From Deltaproteobacteria bacterium (GTDB lineage: Bacteria; Myxococcota; B64-G9), in the NCBI GenBank assembly GCA_030622135.1, contig JAUXGL010000023.1:1-34294 (forward strand): DNA of 34,294 bases. The letters run 5' to 3'. Both the position numbers and the translations under genes were made by a program. Numbering within the stretch: position 1 is the stretch's first letter; every line of letters starts with the position of its first letter. Shown here one piece after another: positions 16,251 to 24,722 of the stretch. The notes beneath the pieces were generated by a model. It was not told where the DNA came from. It did not search any database and worked only from the letters and a program-made list of their open reading frames with translations.

Positions 16251-19031
16251 ATGGGGTCAAGGCACTTGAGAGGCCGAATTCTCCCGAGCCTGGCGATGTT
16301 GGCGGTCCTGGTTATGGCCGGGTCGGCGCCGGCGGATCCGGCCACGACGACCGGTGCGGAGAACGTCATAACCCGGCTGGATATCTACCAGGAGCAACAG
16401 ACCACTCGGGTGGTGTTGCGGGGTACCCGGACGCCGAACTTCACGGTGTTCAGGCTGAAGAACCCCGAGAGACTGGTGGTGGATCTGATCCACACGGAAG
16501 TGCAGGGTGTGGATGCTCCCCGGATCGTCGACGACGGCCGCATCGGCAGGATCGCCACCGCCCGTTTTCGCCAGGCCGGCAGCACGGTCAGCCGCTTCAT
16601 CATTGGGCTGAAGCCGAAGGTTCGCTTCCGCGCCAAGGCGGAAGGATCGGCGGTGGTTGTCACCATTTCCGGCCGGGATGCCGTGGCCAAGCCCGAGGCG
16701 GCGGTCGCGCCGCCCCCAACGGCCCCGCCGCCGGTCAAAAAGGCCGACAGTGTCCAAATGCCGGAGAAATCGGAGCAGGACTACCGGGTAGTGGAGAGTC
16801 GGGGGGACCGGGACAAGCCGGGCAAGGTAACCATCCGGCGCATCGTCACCACCGACGCGGCCGTAACCGTACTGACCAACCGGCCCATCCGGGCCTACGA
16901 AGTCCTGGAGGTGTTCGAGCCCTTCCGCCTGGTGCTGGATGTGTACGGAGCCTCAATGCGGGTCAAGAAGCACGACCGCAAGCTGTCCGGTAAGCGGGTC
17001 GAGCGCCTGCGCGTGGGGCAGCACCGCGGTAAGGTGCGGGTGGTTCTAGACTGTGCCGACGGTCGGCGCCAGCCGTACAAGATCGAACGGCTGAAGAAGG
17101 GGATTCGCGTACGGTTCGAAAAGCAGGTAGCCACACCGAAGCCCAAGCCCAAGGCGACCCGGCCGAAGCCGACGCCGCGAGCGGCACCGAAGGCGAAGCC
17201 CAGATTGGCGCTGGCTCCCAGGGCCGCGGAATCCGCCGCCCTCGAAGCGTTGAGGGAGCCGCCGCCCAAGCCGTCCACCCTGAAAGAGCTGAACTTCCGG
17301 CAGGACGAGAAGGTGGCCCGAGTGATTCTGGACCTGGACGGGTCGGCCGTTCCCCAGGTGGTTCACACCGACCACCGTTCCGCGGTGCTGGAGATCCCGC
17401 ATTGCAAGCTGCCCCTCATCCTGGAGCGCACGCTGGACACCTCCGAGTTCGGCGGCGCCATTTCGTCCCTGAGTGCCTACCGGGTTCGGGGAGAGAACAA
17501 GGTCAAGCTGGTGGCGGTAACCCAGAAGCGCATAAACAGCCGGCTGGAGCGCAAGGAAGGCCGGCTTCACTGGGTGTTCGAGACCGGCGCAGCCCAGGCG
17601 GCCGCGCCGGCAACGGCAAAAGACGCCGTCCGGTCCGTTACCTACACCTACCAGCCCGACCAGGTGGCCGGCTACAGCGTCCGCCGGCCGGATTTCCAGT
17701 CCAGCGTTGGGGGAGGCAAGAAGAAGAAACGGCGGTACACCGGCAAGCGAATTTCTTTGGATTTCAAGGATGCCGACATCCACAACATCCTGCGTTTGAT
17801 CTCCGAGGTCTCCAAGTTGAACGTCATCACCTCGGACGACGTGTCCGGGAAGATCACCGTCACCATGCGCAACGTGCCCTGGGACCAGGCGCTGGATATC
17901 ATTCTCAAGACCAAGAAGCTGGGCAAGGTGCGCCACGGCAACATCATTCGCGTGGCGCCGCTTACGACCCTGGTCGAGGAGCAGGAGCTGGCCGCCAAGG
18001 CCGCCGAGGCTCGCAAGAGCCTGGAGCCGCTGCGGGTGCGCCTGATCCCGGTGAACTACGCGGTGGCCTCGGACGTCCAGTCGCAGGTCAAGGACGTGCT
18101 CTCGGAGCGGGGCACGGTGAGCGTGGATAAGCGCACCAACGTCCTGATCGTAAAAGATGTGCTCGAGAACCTGATCAAGGCCGAGGGCCTGGTGCGTAGC
18201 CTGGACGCCGAGACGCCCCAGGTACTCATCGAGGCCCGCATCGTCGAGGCCAATACCCAGTTCGTCCGCGAGGTGGGTGTTCAGTGGGGCGGCGATCTCT
18301 CCTTTTCCGCCGCGACCGGAAATCCCACCGGCCTGCCCTTCCCCAGTCAGATAAACATGCAGGGCGGCGCCGACGATAGCAAGACCAGCACGGACATGTC
18401 CGGTACGGCCAACCCGGGGCAATTCGCGGTGAACTTGCCGGCGGCGGTCGGAGCGGGTTCCGGTGGCGCTTTGGGGTTTATCTTTGGCTCCGCGGGCGGC
18501 GCGGCGCATCTGAACCTACGCCTTAGCGCCTTAGAGAACCGGGGTGCGGTAAAGATCCTCAGCGCTCCCAAGATCGCCACCCTGGACAATCACAAGGCCA
18601 GGATCGGCCAAGGCGTTTCGATTCCTATCAGCGTGGTTTCCGCCGCCGGGGTAAACACCATGTTCGTGGAGGCCAAGCTGGAGCTGGAGGTGACCCCGCA
18701 CATCACCCAAGAAGGCAGCGTCCTCATGGAGATCAAGGTGAGGAAGAACGAGCCGGACTTTTCCCGGACCGGCGCCCGGGGCGATCCCTCCATTTTGAAG
18801 AAAGAGGCCGAAACCCAGGTGCTGGTGCGCGACGGGGATACCACCGTGATTGGAGGGATCTACACCAAGAAGACCTCCGATACGTTTACCGGTGTTCCGG
18901 TCCTGTCGAGGATACCGGTGCTGGGTTGGTTCTTCCGCAACAGTAAGAAGAACGACGAGCGTACCGAGTTGTTGATATTCATCACTCCCAGGATTGTAAA
19001 CCGTATGCGTTCCACGGTTACGCAAAGGTAG
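16251..19031 (+). CDS. pilQ: Type IV pilus secretin PilQ with three AMIN-like domains
   Basis: The 926-aa protein forms the outer-membrane channel for the pilus. It has a signal peptide (to about residue 29). Three AMIN-type repeats follow, each with a V-x-V-L strand and a closing R-L-V-x-D strand: residues about 38-145, 195-290 and 345-455. Lys/Pro- and Ala-rich linkers stand between them. Then come the STN/N0 domain (ISLDFKDADIHNILRLISEV), an N1 domain (RLIPVNYAVASDVQSQVKDV), and the secretin barrel with PQVLIEARIVEANTQFVREV and VPVLSRIPVLGWFFR near the C-terminus. AMIN domains bind peptidoglycan; three in a row is the arrangement known from Myxococcus PilQ. ATG 16251 has AAGGAG seven bases upstream. 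It ends the pilMNOPQ operon. Confidence 0.96.
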   Translation: MGSRHLRGRILPSLAMLAVLVMAGSAPADPATTTGAENVITRLDIYQEQQTTRVVLRGTRTPNFTVFRLKNPERLVVDLIHTEVQGVDAPRIVDDGRIGRIATARFRQAGSTVSRFIIGLKPKVRFRAKAEGSAVVVTISGRDAVAKPEAAVAPPPTAPPPVKKADSVQMPEKSEQDYRVVESRGDRDKPGKVTIRRIVTTDAAVTVLTNRPIRAYEVLEVFEPFRLVLDVYGASMRVKKHDRKLSGKRVERLRVGQHRGKVRVVLDCADGRRQPYKIERLKKGIRVRFEKQVATPKPKPKATRPKPTPRAAPKAKPRLALAPRAAESAALEALREPPPKPSTLKELNFRQDEKVARVILDLDGSAVPQVVHTDHRSAVLEIPHCKLPLILERTLDTSEFGGAISSLSAYRVRGENKVKLVAVTQKRINSRLERKEGRLHWVFETGAAQAAAPATAKDAVRSVTYTYQPDQVAGYSVRRPDFQSSVGGGKKKKRRYTGKRISLDFKDADIHNILRLISEVSKLNVITSDDVSGKITVTMRNVPWDQALDIILKTKKLGKVRHGNIIRVAPLTTLVEEQELAAKAAEARKSLEPLRVRLIPVNYAVASDVQSQVKDVLSERGTVSVDKRTNVLIVKDVLENLIKAEGLVRSLDAETPQVLIEARIVEANTQFVREVGVQWGGDLSFSAATGNPTGLPFPSQINMQGGADDSKTSTDMSGTANPGQFAVNLPAAVGAGSGGALGFIFGSAGGAAHLNLRLSALENRGAVKILSAPKIATLDNHKARIGQGVSIPISVVSAAGVNTMFVEAKLELEVTPHITQEGSVLMEIKVRKNEPDFSRTGARGDPSILKKEAETQVLVRDGDTTVIGGIYTKKTSDTFTGVPVLSRIPVLGWFFRNSKKNDERTELLIFITPRIVNRMRSTVTQR

Positions 19032-19052
19032 GCACTTGTCGATGGAAACGCG

Positions 19053-19064
19053 ACAACATGTTGT
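19053..19064 (+). promoter_or_regulatory. Perfect 12-bp palindrome after pilQ
   Basis: ACAACATGTTGT is fully self-complementary and lies 21 bases after the pilQ stop, about 125 bases before the next gene. It is a possible operator. Its function is unknown. Confidence 0.3.
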
Positions 19065-19112
19065 AAGGCCGGTTGGTGATGGCAGCGAGTGCCCGTGTCG
19101 GTTAAGCCAACA

Positions 19113-19140
19113 CTTTTTCCAAGCGAAGTCTTGGAAAAAG
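19113..19140. terminator. Hairpin at the end of the pil operon
   Basis: CTTTTTCCAAG (19113-19123) and CTTGGAAAAAG (19130-19140) form a perfect 11-bp stem with a six-base loop. The T-rich and A-rich arms could act as a terminator or RNA-stabilising end, although no separate U-tract follows. Confidence 0.45.
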
Positions 19141-19189
19141 CGTAGTTGCTTGCCGGGAGAAATGCTAAAATATGGGTGAGGAGGACGAC

Positions 19190-19912
19190 ATGGTCAATCG
19201 GATAGTAAGACGAGTCGTGCTTGCGCTGGTCGCGGCGGTCGTGCCGGCGGGCTTCATCGGCTGCATCGACAACGACAAGTCTCTGGTCGTTATGTACAAT
19301 GTGGTTCCGGACGAAAGTTGCATACATCAGATCGATCCGGAGTACGTGCGGACGCGGGGTTTCCTCGATCTCAACCACCCGGCCTACGGCGTTCCCGCCG
19401 AGCCGATCTACTACTTTTTTCCGCAGATCCACAACCTCATGCCCACCAACCTGTCGACTTGCAACAGCGAGCTTGACGCCATGGCCATCCAACTGAAGAA
19501 GGCCACCATCTCTTACGAGTGGCTGATCGGCCGCGACTCGCTGGGTACCCTGGGCCACAGCAATCTGCTGACGCTGGAGGACGGTACTTTCGACATCTAC
19601 CTCAGCGGCGTGGTGTCGGCGGCCTCCTCCTCGGGGGACCCCGGGCAGTTCGTCACCCATCTGCGCCTCATTCCTCCGGACGTGGGGACCCAATTGACCG
19701 CCCTTTCAACGGATGCGGAGGAGTTTGTCCTGGGCGTCCACGTTACCATCAAGGGCACCACCCTGGGCGGCCTGGACATCGAGTCAAACGAGTTTGTCTA
19801 TCCCATCGAGTTTTGCTGGGGCTGCCTCAGCTATGCTTGCCCGGACGGCACCTATCCCTCCTGCAATCCGGGCCAGGACTCCAACCCCCTGGAGTGCGAA
19901 GAAGTGACCTGA
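19190..19912 (+). CDS. Lipoprotein of unknown function downstream of pilQ
   Basis: The 240-aa protein has a lipoprotein signal (VALVAAVVPAGFIGC type; lipobox GFIGC) and a mature domain of mixed beta character with several Cys, ending in a Cys-rich stretch (CWGCLSYACPDGTYPSC). No known domain was recognised. ATG 19190 has GAGGAGGA four bases upstream. The style, a secreted Cys-containing lipoprotein of unknown fold, is common in Myxococcota-like genomes. A hairpin separates it from pilQ, so it may be a separate transcript. Confidence 0.7.
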   Translation: MVNRIVRRVVLALVAAVVPAGFIGCIDNDKSLVVMYNVVPDESCIHQIDPEYVRTRGFLDLNHPAYGVPAEPIYYFFPQIHNLMPTNLSTCNSELDAMAIQLKKATISYEWLIGRDSLGTLGHSNLLTLEDGTFDIYLSGVVSAASSSGDPGQFVTHLRLIPPDVGTQLTALSTDAEEFVLGVHVTIKGTTLGGLDIESNEFVYPIEFCWGCLSYACPDGTYPSCNPGQDSNPLECEEVT

Positions 19913-19984
19913 TCGGGTCCCACCCTCCCGCCGCGGCTGCTTTTAGAACCGCCGGGATCCCCCCCCCCTTATTTTTCCGGGACG

Positions 19985-20074
19985 CCAGATCGTTGCTGAA
20001 GTCGAGCGGAGGCGTGGTTCGGAACGTCGAGCATCGACTTCGGTGCCGCGACGCGGAGTTGCAAAACGATCTGG
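19985..20074. repeat. Large nested hairpin element upstream of a promoter
   Basis: Outer arms CCAGATCGTT (19985-19994) and AACGATCTGG (20065-20074) are perfect 10-bp complements; inner arms GAAGTCGA (19998-20005) and TCGACTTC (20034-20041) are perfect 8-bp complements. The unit lies in a non-coding gap, 16 bases before a sigma-70 promoter. It may be a terminator-like structure, a structured RNA or a small palindromic repeat. Confidence 0.55.
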
Positions 20075-20090
20075 GGGATCCGGGCATATC

Positions 20091-20119
20091 TTGACAAGTA
20101 CTGTGTACTCGACTACATA
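20091..20119 (+). promoter_or_regulatory. Sigma-70-type promoter of the small protein-Roadblock-efp operon
   Basis: TTGACA (20091-20096), 17 bases, TACATA (20114-20119). The first gene starts 38 bases downstream. The spacer contains GTACTGTGTAC, an 11-base string with GTAC at each end, a possible operator. Confidence 0.65.
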
Positions 20120-20157
20120 GAGTAGATTCTGGGTATGTGCGGCGAATTGAGGGCGAT

Positions 20158-20370
20158 ATGGATCAGCAAAGACGGCTGTCGGTTTTGAAGCGCATGCTGG
20201 CCCGGTTGACCGGCGTGGAACCGGAGCCGGAAGTGATAGCACCGGCTGTACCCGATACGCCCGTCCGGGTCGCTGTGCCCGCGCCGGTGCTCGCACAACC
20301 AGCCCCCGATCCGCGCGAGCGCAGGCTGCGGCTGTTGCAGTCCATGCTGTCGAAACTTCAGGGTTCCTGA
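20158..20370 (+). CDS. Small protein of unknown function (70 aa)
   Basis: The protein has a basic amphipathic N-terminal helix (MDQQRRLSVLKRMLARLTGV), a Pro/Ala/Val-rich linker and a second basic helix (RERRLRLLQSMLSKLQ). The two ends resemble each other (LSVLKRMLARL and LRLLQSMLSKL), as if one short motif were repeated to bind the same partner twice. GAGGG lies four bases before ATG 20158. The next gene, Roadblock-like, follows after 26 bases under the same promoter, so a shared function is likely but not shown. Confidence 0.6.
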   Translation: MDQQRRLSVLKRMLARLTGVEPEPEVIAPAVPDTPVRVAVPAPVLAQPAPDPRERRLRLLQSMLSKLQGS

Positions 20371-20396
20371 GCGGGCCACGTCCAAGGAGGTCAGGG

Positions 20397-20759
20397 ATGT
20401 CATTCCGGGAAGAGCTAGCGCAAATTTGCGAAGAGGTGCCGGGTTGCTGGGCGTCCGTTGTCATGAACCTGGACGGTATGGTGGTACACCGCCACCTGGT
20501 TCAGGACGTGGGCATGGATGACGAGGTGTTGCTGGTGGAGCTATCCGGCTCCTTAAAGCAGGCCCTGCACGCCACCGTCAGCGCGGAGGGCGGCGAGCTT
20601 GGGGAGTTTTGCGTGAGTTTCGACCGAGGCACGGTGGTTGTCCGCATGCTGAAGGACGAGCACTTCGTGGCCGCCCTGCTGGGCCCGCAAGGGCTGGTGG
20701 GCAAAGGACGCTACTCCCTGCGTCGTCACAGTCTTCCGCTGATTCAGGATCTGTTTTAA
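20397..20759 (+). CDS. Roadblock/LC7-domain protein
   Basis: The 120-aa protein is one Roadblock/LC7 domain: a first helix (REELAQICEEVPGCWASVVM), then NLDGMVV, a long middle helix (VELSGSLKQALHATVSA) and the strand pair ending HFVAALLGPQGLVGKGRYSLRR. Bacterial members such as MglB act as partners or GTPase-activating proteins of small Ras-like GTPases that set cell polarity and control type IV pili. No GTPase gene is in this window. ATG 20397 has AAGGAGG about seven bases upstream. It lies between a small helical protein and efp, and only three bases separate it from efp. Confidence 0.82.
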   Translation: MSFREELAQICEEVPGCWASVVMNLDGMVVHRHLVQDVGMDDEVLLVELSGSLKQALHATVSAEGGELGEFCVSFDRGTVVVRMLKDEHFVAALLGPQGLVGKGRYSLRRHSLPLIQDLF

Positions 20760-20762
20760 GAT

Positions 20763-21323
20763 ATGTACTCGACATCTGAGTTTAGGCGGGGCCTGAAGAT
20801 CGAGATCGACGGCGAGCCCTTCTTCATACAGGAGTTCCAGCACGTCAAGCCGGGCAAGGGGGGTGCCTTCGTCCGCACCAAGCTGAAGAGCTTTATAACC
20901 GGCAACGTCATCGACCGGACGTTCAAGTCCGGCGACAAGGTAGACCGGCCGGACATGGTGGAAAAGGAGATGCAGTACCTCTACCAAGACGGCGACAACT
21001 TCTACTTCATGGACAACGAGACGTACGAGCAGCAGTTCATCAACATCGAGCAACTCCAGGGAGCGGAGGCATTTCTGCAGGAGAACGTCCAGGTGACGGC
21101 CCTCTTCCACAACCAGAAGCCCATAGCGGTGGAGCTTCCTAATTTCGTGGAACTGACTGTTACAAAGACGGATCCCGGCTTCAAGGGAGACACCGCCAGC
21201 GGGGCCACCAAGCCGGCCACCCTGGAGACCGGGGCCACCATTCAGGTGCCCCTTTTCATCAAGGAGGGGGAAAAAATTCGCATCGATACCCGGACGGGGG
21301 AGTATGCCGAGCGCGTGAGGTAA
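20763..21323 (+). CDS. efp: Translation elongation factor P
   Basis: The 186-aa protein is a full-length EF-P with the three beta-barrel domains: KOW-like N-terminal domain with the modified-loop residue K32 (KPGKGGAFVR), the middle OB fold and the C-terminal domain ending ATIQVPLFIKEGEKIRIDTRTG, the family signature. EF-P rescues ribosomes stalled at polyproline. Several neighbours have proline runs (PilQ linkers, PilP, the TPR protein). There is no clear ribosome-binding site before ATG 20763, which lies three bases after the previous stop, so translation is probably coupled. The family usually carries Lys or Arg here; the matching modification enzyme is not in the window. Confidence 0.96.
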   Translation: MYSTSEFRRGLKIEIDGEPFFIQEFQHVKPGKGGAFVRTKLKSFITGNVIDRTFKSGDKVDRPDMVEKEMQYLYQDGDNFYFMDNETYEQQFINIEQLQGAEAFLQENVQVTALFHNQKPIAVELPNFVELTVTKTDPGFKGDTASGATKPATLETGATIQVPLFIKEGEKIRIDTRTGEYAERVR

Positions 21324-21363
21324 AAAACGATTTGCCTGCTATCACCCGATAGACAAAAAGAAA

Positions 21364-21392
21364 TTGACGGAAGTGCCGTAACCGGGTAAGAT
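21364..21392 (+). promoter_or_regulatory. Sigma-70-type promoter of the TPR gene
   Basis: TTGACG (21364-21369), 17 bases, TAAGAT (21387-21392). It would give a leader of about 145 bases before the TTG start at 21545. Confidence 0.5.
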
Positions 21393-21409
21393 CGCGGGTT
21401 AGGTGTATT

Positions 21410-21445
21410 CCCCGGAACCACGCGGAAACCAAGGAGTTTCCGGGG
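21410..21445 (+). promoter_or_regulatory. Mutually exclusive hairpins in the leader of the TPR gene
   Basis: CCCCGGAA (21410-21417) can pair with TTCCGGGG (21438-21445), or GGAAAC (21424-21429) can pair with GTTTCC (21436-21441). The two pairings share bases 21438-21441, so only one can form. Further on, ATG 21513 opens a seven-codon frame (MGFIVLG) whose stop lies eight bases before the TTG start. Both could be regulatory; neither resembles a known riboswitch. Confidence 0.35.
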
Positions 21446-21544
21446 TGCAAGTAGGTGGTGGTGTGCGTGTGAGCCGGACTTCGTTCCCATGAGAGGGGTT
21501 GTTTCGGCGGGCATGGGTTTCATCGTTTTGGGATAGGGCCACAA

Positions 21545-24500
21545 TTGGCGATCAACAAGAACAAGATCAACGACAACGCCCTTAAGTACATTCAGAAGGG
21601 CCAGGTCAAGAAGGCCATCCGCGAGTATGAGAAGATACTCTCAGAGGATCCTAGCGACGTCCGCACCCTGCTGAAGAAGGGCGACTTGCTCGTCCGGGTC
21701 GGGGAGAAGGCCCAGGCCGTCGACACCTACCTGCGGGTGGCGTCCACCTACTCGCAGCAAGGTTTTCACCTGAAGGCCGTCGCGGTATTCAAGCAGATTC
21801 TCAAGATCGACGATTCGCGAGTCGATGTGACTCTGCGCCTGGCGGATGAGTATCAGAACCTGGGGATCGTAGGAGATGCCATGTCCCACCTGCAGGTCGT
21901 GGCCACCCACTATGATCGGCAGGGTATGGCGCGGGAGTCTCTGAATATTCTCCGGCGCATCGTCGATCTCGATTCCGACAACATCGCCAGCCGAATCAAG
22001 CTGGCCGAGCTGTACTCCCGGGAGGACATGGCGGCGGAGGCGGTGGAGGAGTTCAACCGGGCCGCCGCGGACCTGAAGAGTGCCAACCGGATCGAAGACT
22101 ACATCAAGGTTGCCGAAAGACTCATCTACCACGACAGCTCCAATATCGCTCGGGTCAAGGAGTTGGCCAACATTTACCTGCAGCGCGGCGATACCAAACG
22201 GGCCCTGGGAAAGCTGCAGATCTGCTTCAAGTCCGATCCCCGCGACATCGAGACGCTGAGCATGCTGGCCATGGCCTTTCAGGAGCTCAACCAGCTATCC
22301 AAGACCATTTCCGTGTACAAGGAGATGGCCAAGATCTATCAGGAGCAGGGGGCGGTCGGGGAGATGGAGCAGGTATACCGCTACGTGCTGGAGATCGCTC
22401 CCGATGATCCGGAGGCCCACCAGATGCTTTCCGCGGGGCCGCCGCCGGGCGCCGTCCAGGAAGTCGAGATGGGTGCCGTTGAGACCACGGAGCCGTCTCT
22501 ACCCCAGATAGACGTGCCCACCGGTCCTACCACCGAATTACCCGAAATGGAGCCTATCGAGTTCCAGGCGGAGGTGGAGGAGATCGAAGATATCGAGGAT
22601 ATCGAGGAAGTAGGCGAAGTTGTCGAGGTGGTGGGCGCTCAAGATATGCGAGAACCGGAGCTCGAAACCGACCTGACCGTTCCGGAGAAGCCGTTGCCGG
22701 AGGGTGTCGAACCGGTCGTGAGCGAACCGCAGGCCGGCGATTCTTCCCGGGAGGCGGTCTCTCGGCTTCTTACCGAGACGGATGTGTACATCAAGTACGG
22801 CTTGAAGAACAAGGCCTTCGAGCATCTCAACCGGGTATTCCAACTGGATTCCAGCAACATCGAGGCCCACGTAAAACTGAAAGACCTCTACCTGGCCGCG
22901 GACGAGATGGAGCGAGCCGCCCAAGAGTTGCTTACCCTGGCCCGGCTTTTCTTGCACCACGGACAGGCCGAGCAGGCGCGCGATCATATCCGCTCCCTGC
23001 TCACCATCTTCCCGGGCCACAACGAGGGGCTGGCGTTTGCCCGGGAGCTGGAAGGCGAAGCGCCGGTGTCCGCCGTCCCCGATCCCCCCGATTCCCCCGA
23101 TTCCGAAGAGGAGGAGGCCGCAGGCGGCTTGCCGACCGTCGCGGACTTGGATGTACCCGACGTGATCATGCTGGAGTCCGATGCCACCGTGGAGGTGGGT
23201 GCGTTGGACGTCGATCTGGGCGAGGAGGTGCCCATCGACGAGGTGCAAATCGATGTGGACGGGGATTCGGTGATTGGCGCGGACGAAGAAGAGCCCACCA
23301 CGATGGTTGCCGACCGGTCGGCGCTGGAGTTGTTCGAGGCGGCCGGCCAGGTTGAAGCCGAAGCCGTGGCCGCTGAAGACGAGCACCAGATGCTCGACTA
23401 CGGCGGAACGAACGGGACCGTCGACGCCAATATGCTTACCACGGGGGTGTATCCGCCGGGCGGGGCGGATGAATACTTGGAGCATGTGGCCCAGGACCAT
23501 GCGGCCCCGACGGGGTTGCCGGAGGTTGTGGATTCGCTCGAAGAGCCAGAGGTGCTCGAACTGATGGAGGAGTCGCTGCCACTGGAAGAGGACGTGGAGC
23601 TGATCGAGTTCACCGAGGACGAGGATTTCTTCGGAGAGGTGGAGCCTTTCGCCGAGCAGATCATCCCGCCGCCCGAGGAAGCCCCGGCCGCCGACGAGTT
23701 CAACGATGCGGAGCCGGCGACCATGGTGGCCGAAGAACTGCCGTTGGATCAGCTGCCCCCGGATGATACGGAGCCGGCGACCATGGTGGCCGAAGAACTG
23801 CCGTTGGATCAGCTGCCCCCGGATGATGCGGAGCCGGCGACCATGGTGGCCGAAGAACTGCCGTTGGATCAGCTGCCCCCAGAGGATACGGAGCCGGCGG
23901 TTTTCGAGGAAGCGGACGAGGAAGAGGACGAAGAGGAGTTGGTCGACGCGCTCGAGGAGGTGGATTTCTTCCTGCAGCAGAACTTGCTGGAGGAAGCCCA
24001 GGACGAATTGGAGCGTCTGAAGGAAAACCATGCGGATCGCCCCGAGGTTCTAGAGAGGTTGGCCAAGCTGGAGCACCTGCGGACGGGGGAGGCATCCGTA
24101 GCCCAGATCTCTCCGGATGCACTGGAGGAGACGTTCGACCTGGCCGCGGAGATCGAAAGCGAGGTTGGGGACGAGGGTGCTCCCATTCCCCTGGACGAGG
24201 ATTTCCAGTACAGCTTCGATGACGTATTTTCCGAGTTCAAGAAAGGCGTCGAGAAGGTGGTGGCCAAGGAGGATTCTTCCACCCACTTCGATCTAGGTAT
24301 TGCCTACAAGGAGATGGATCTCATCGGCGACGCTATCAGCGAGTTCACCATCGCTGCTCAGGATACGAGCAAGAAGGTTGCCGCACTGACGATGGTCGGT
24401 CTTTGCCAGGTGGCGCAGGGGAGATACTCGGATGCCATCAACCGGTTCAAGGACGCTCTCCACGGGCCGGATATCACCGATCGGGAGACCACCGGCGTTT

Positions 24501-24694
24501 ACTACGAAATGGGACGAACCTACGAGTTGCTCGACGATCTGGAGGAAGCGCTCTTCTACTTCAAGAAGGTGTCCAAGCGCGACTCGAAGTTTCGGGATGT
24601 GGCCGTGCGGATCAAGGCCTTGGACCAGTCGGACGGCGGTGGGGACCAGGCCGCGAAACCGTCCAAGAGCAGGAGTAAGATCTCATATATGTAA
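21545..24694 (+). CDS. Giant TPR protein, candidate SgmX-like polar pilus activator
   Basis: The 1049-aa protein has an N-terminal block of TPR repeats (residues about 10-300; for example KGQVKKAIREYEKILSEDP, then QGFHLKAVAVFKQIL), an acidic region, a second TPR block (about 405-500, DVYIKYGLKNKAFEHLNRVF), a long acidic low-complexity part (about 510-800) and a C-terminal TPR block (about 915-1030, HFDLGIAYKEMDLIGDAISE). No signal peptide, so cytoplasmic. The acidic part contains three and a quarter copies of a 20-residue repeat with PATMVAEELPLDQLP. The start is TTG with only a weak site (AGGG); the MAINKNKI beginning fits TPR relatives I know from Deltaproteobacteria. In Myxococcus, SgmX is a multi-TPR protein that couples MglA to pilus formation and lies near the pil cluster, so this may be its counterpart. 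Confidence 0.8.
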   Translation: MAINKNKINDNALKYIQKGQVKKAIREYEKILSEDPSDVRTLLKKGDLLVRVGEKAQAVDTYLRVASTYSQQGFHLKAVAVFKQILKIDDSRVDVTLRLADEYQNLGIVGDAMSHLQVVATHYDRQGMARESLNILRRIVDLDSDNIASRIKLAELYSREDMAAEAVEEFNRAAADLKSANRIEDYIKVAERLIYHDSSNIARVKELANIYLQRGDTKRALGKLQICFKSDPRDIETLSMLAMAFQELNQLSKTISVYKEMAKIYQEQGAVGEMEQVYRYVLEIAPDDPEAHQMLSAGPPPGAVQEVEMGAVETTEPSLPQIDVPTGPTTELPEMEPIEFQAEVEEIEDIEDIEEVGEVVEVVGAQDMREPELETDLTVPEKPLPEGVEPVVSEPQAGDSSREAVSRLLTETDVYIKYGLKNKAFEHLNRVFQLDSSNIEAHVKLKDLYLAADEMERAAQELLTLARLFLHHGQAEQARDHIRSLLTIFPGHNEGLAFARELEGEAPVSAVPDPPDSPDSEEEEAAGGLPTVADLDVPDVIMLESDATVEVGALDVDLGEEVPIDEVQIDVDGDSVIGADEEEPTTMVADRSALELFEAAGQVEAEAVAAEDEHQMLDYGGTNGTVDANMLTTGVYPPGGADEYLEHVAQDHAAPTGLPEVVDSLEEPEVLELMEESLPLEEDVELIEFTEDEDFFGEVEPFAEQIIPPPEEAPAADEFNDAEPATMVAEELPLDQLPPDDTEPATMVAEELPLDQLPPDDAEPATMVAEELPLDQLPPEDTEPAVFEEADEEEDEEELVDALEEVDFFLQQNLLEEAQDELERLKENHADRPEVLERLAKLEHLRTGEASVAQISPDALEETFDLAAEIESEVGDEGAPIPLDEDFQYSFDDVFSEFKKGVEKVVAKEDSSTHFDLGIAYKEMDLIGDAISEFTIAAQDTSKKVAALTMVGLCQVAQGRYSDAINRFKDALHGPDITDRETTGVYYEMGRTYELLDDLEEALFYFKKVSKRDSKFRDVAVRIKALDQSDGGGDQAAKPSKSRSKISYM
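23705..23899 (+). repeat. 60-bp tandem repeat, three full copies plus a partial one
   Basis: The unit repeats at 23705-23764, 23765-23824 and 23825-23884, with 15 bases of a fourth. The copies differ at only a few positions, mostly near the GAT-GCG/GAT-ACG joint and one CCC-GAT to CCA-GAG change. The near-identity, synonymous sites included, points to recent expansion. It encodes 20-residue acidic repeats in the TPR protein. Confidence 0.95.
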
Positions 24695-24722
24695 CCGTTA
24701 GACGAGTCGGGAAGAGACGACG

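Noticed and set aside
23705-23899. CRISPR-like array
   Set aside because: The 60-bp units follow each other without spacers and lie inside a continuous gene. No CRISPR array or cas gene was seen anywhere in the window.
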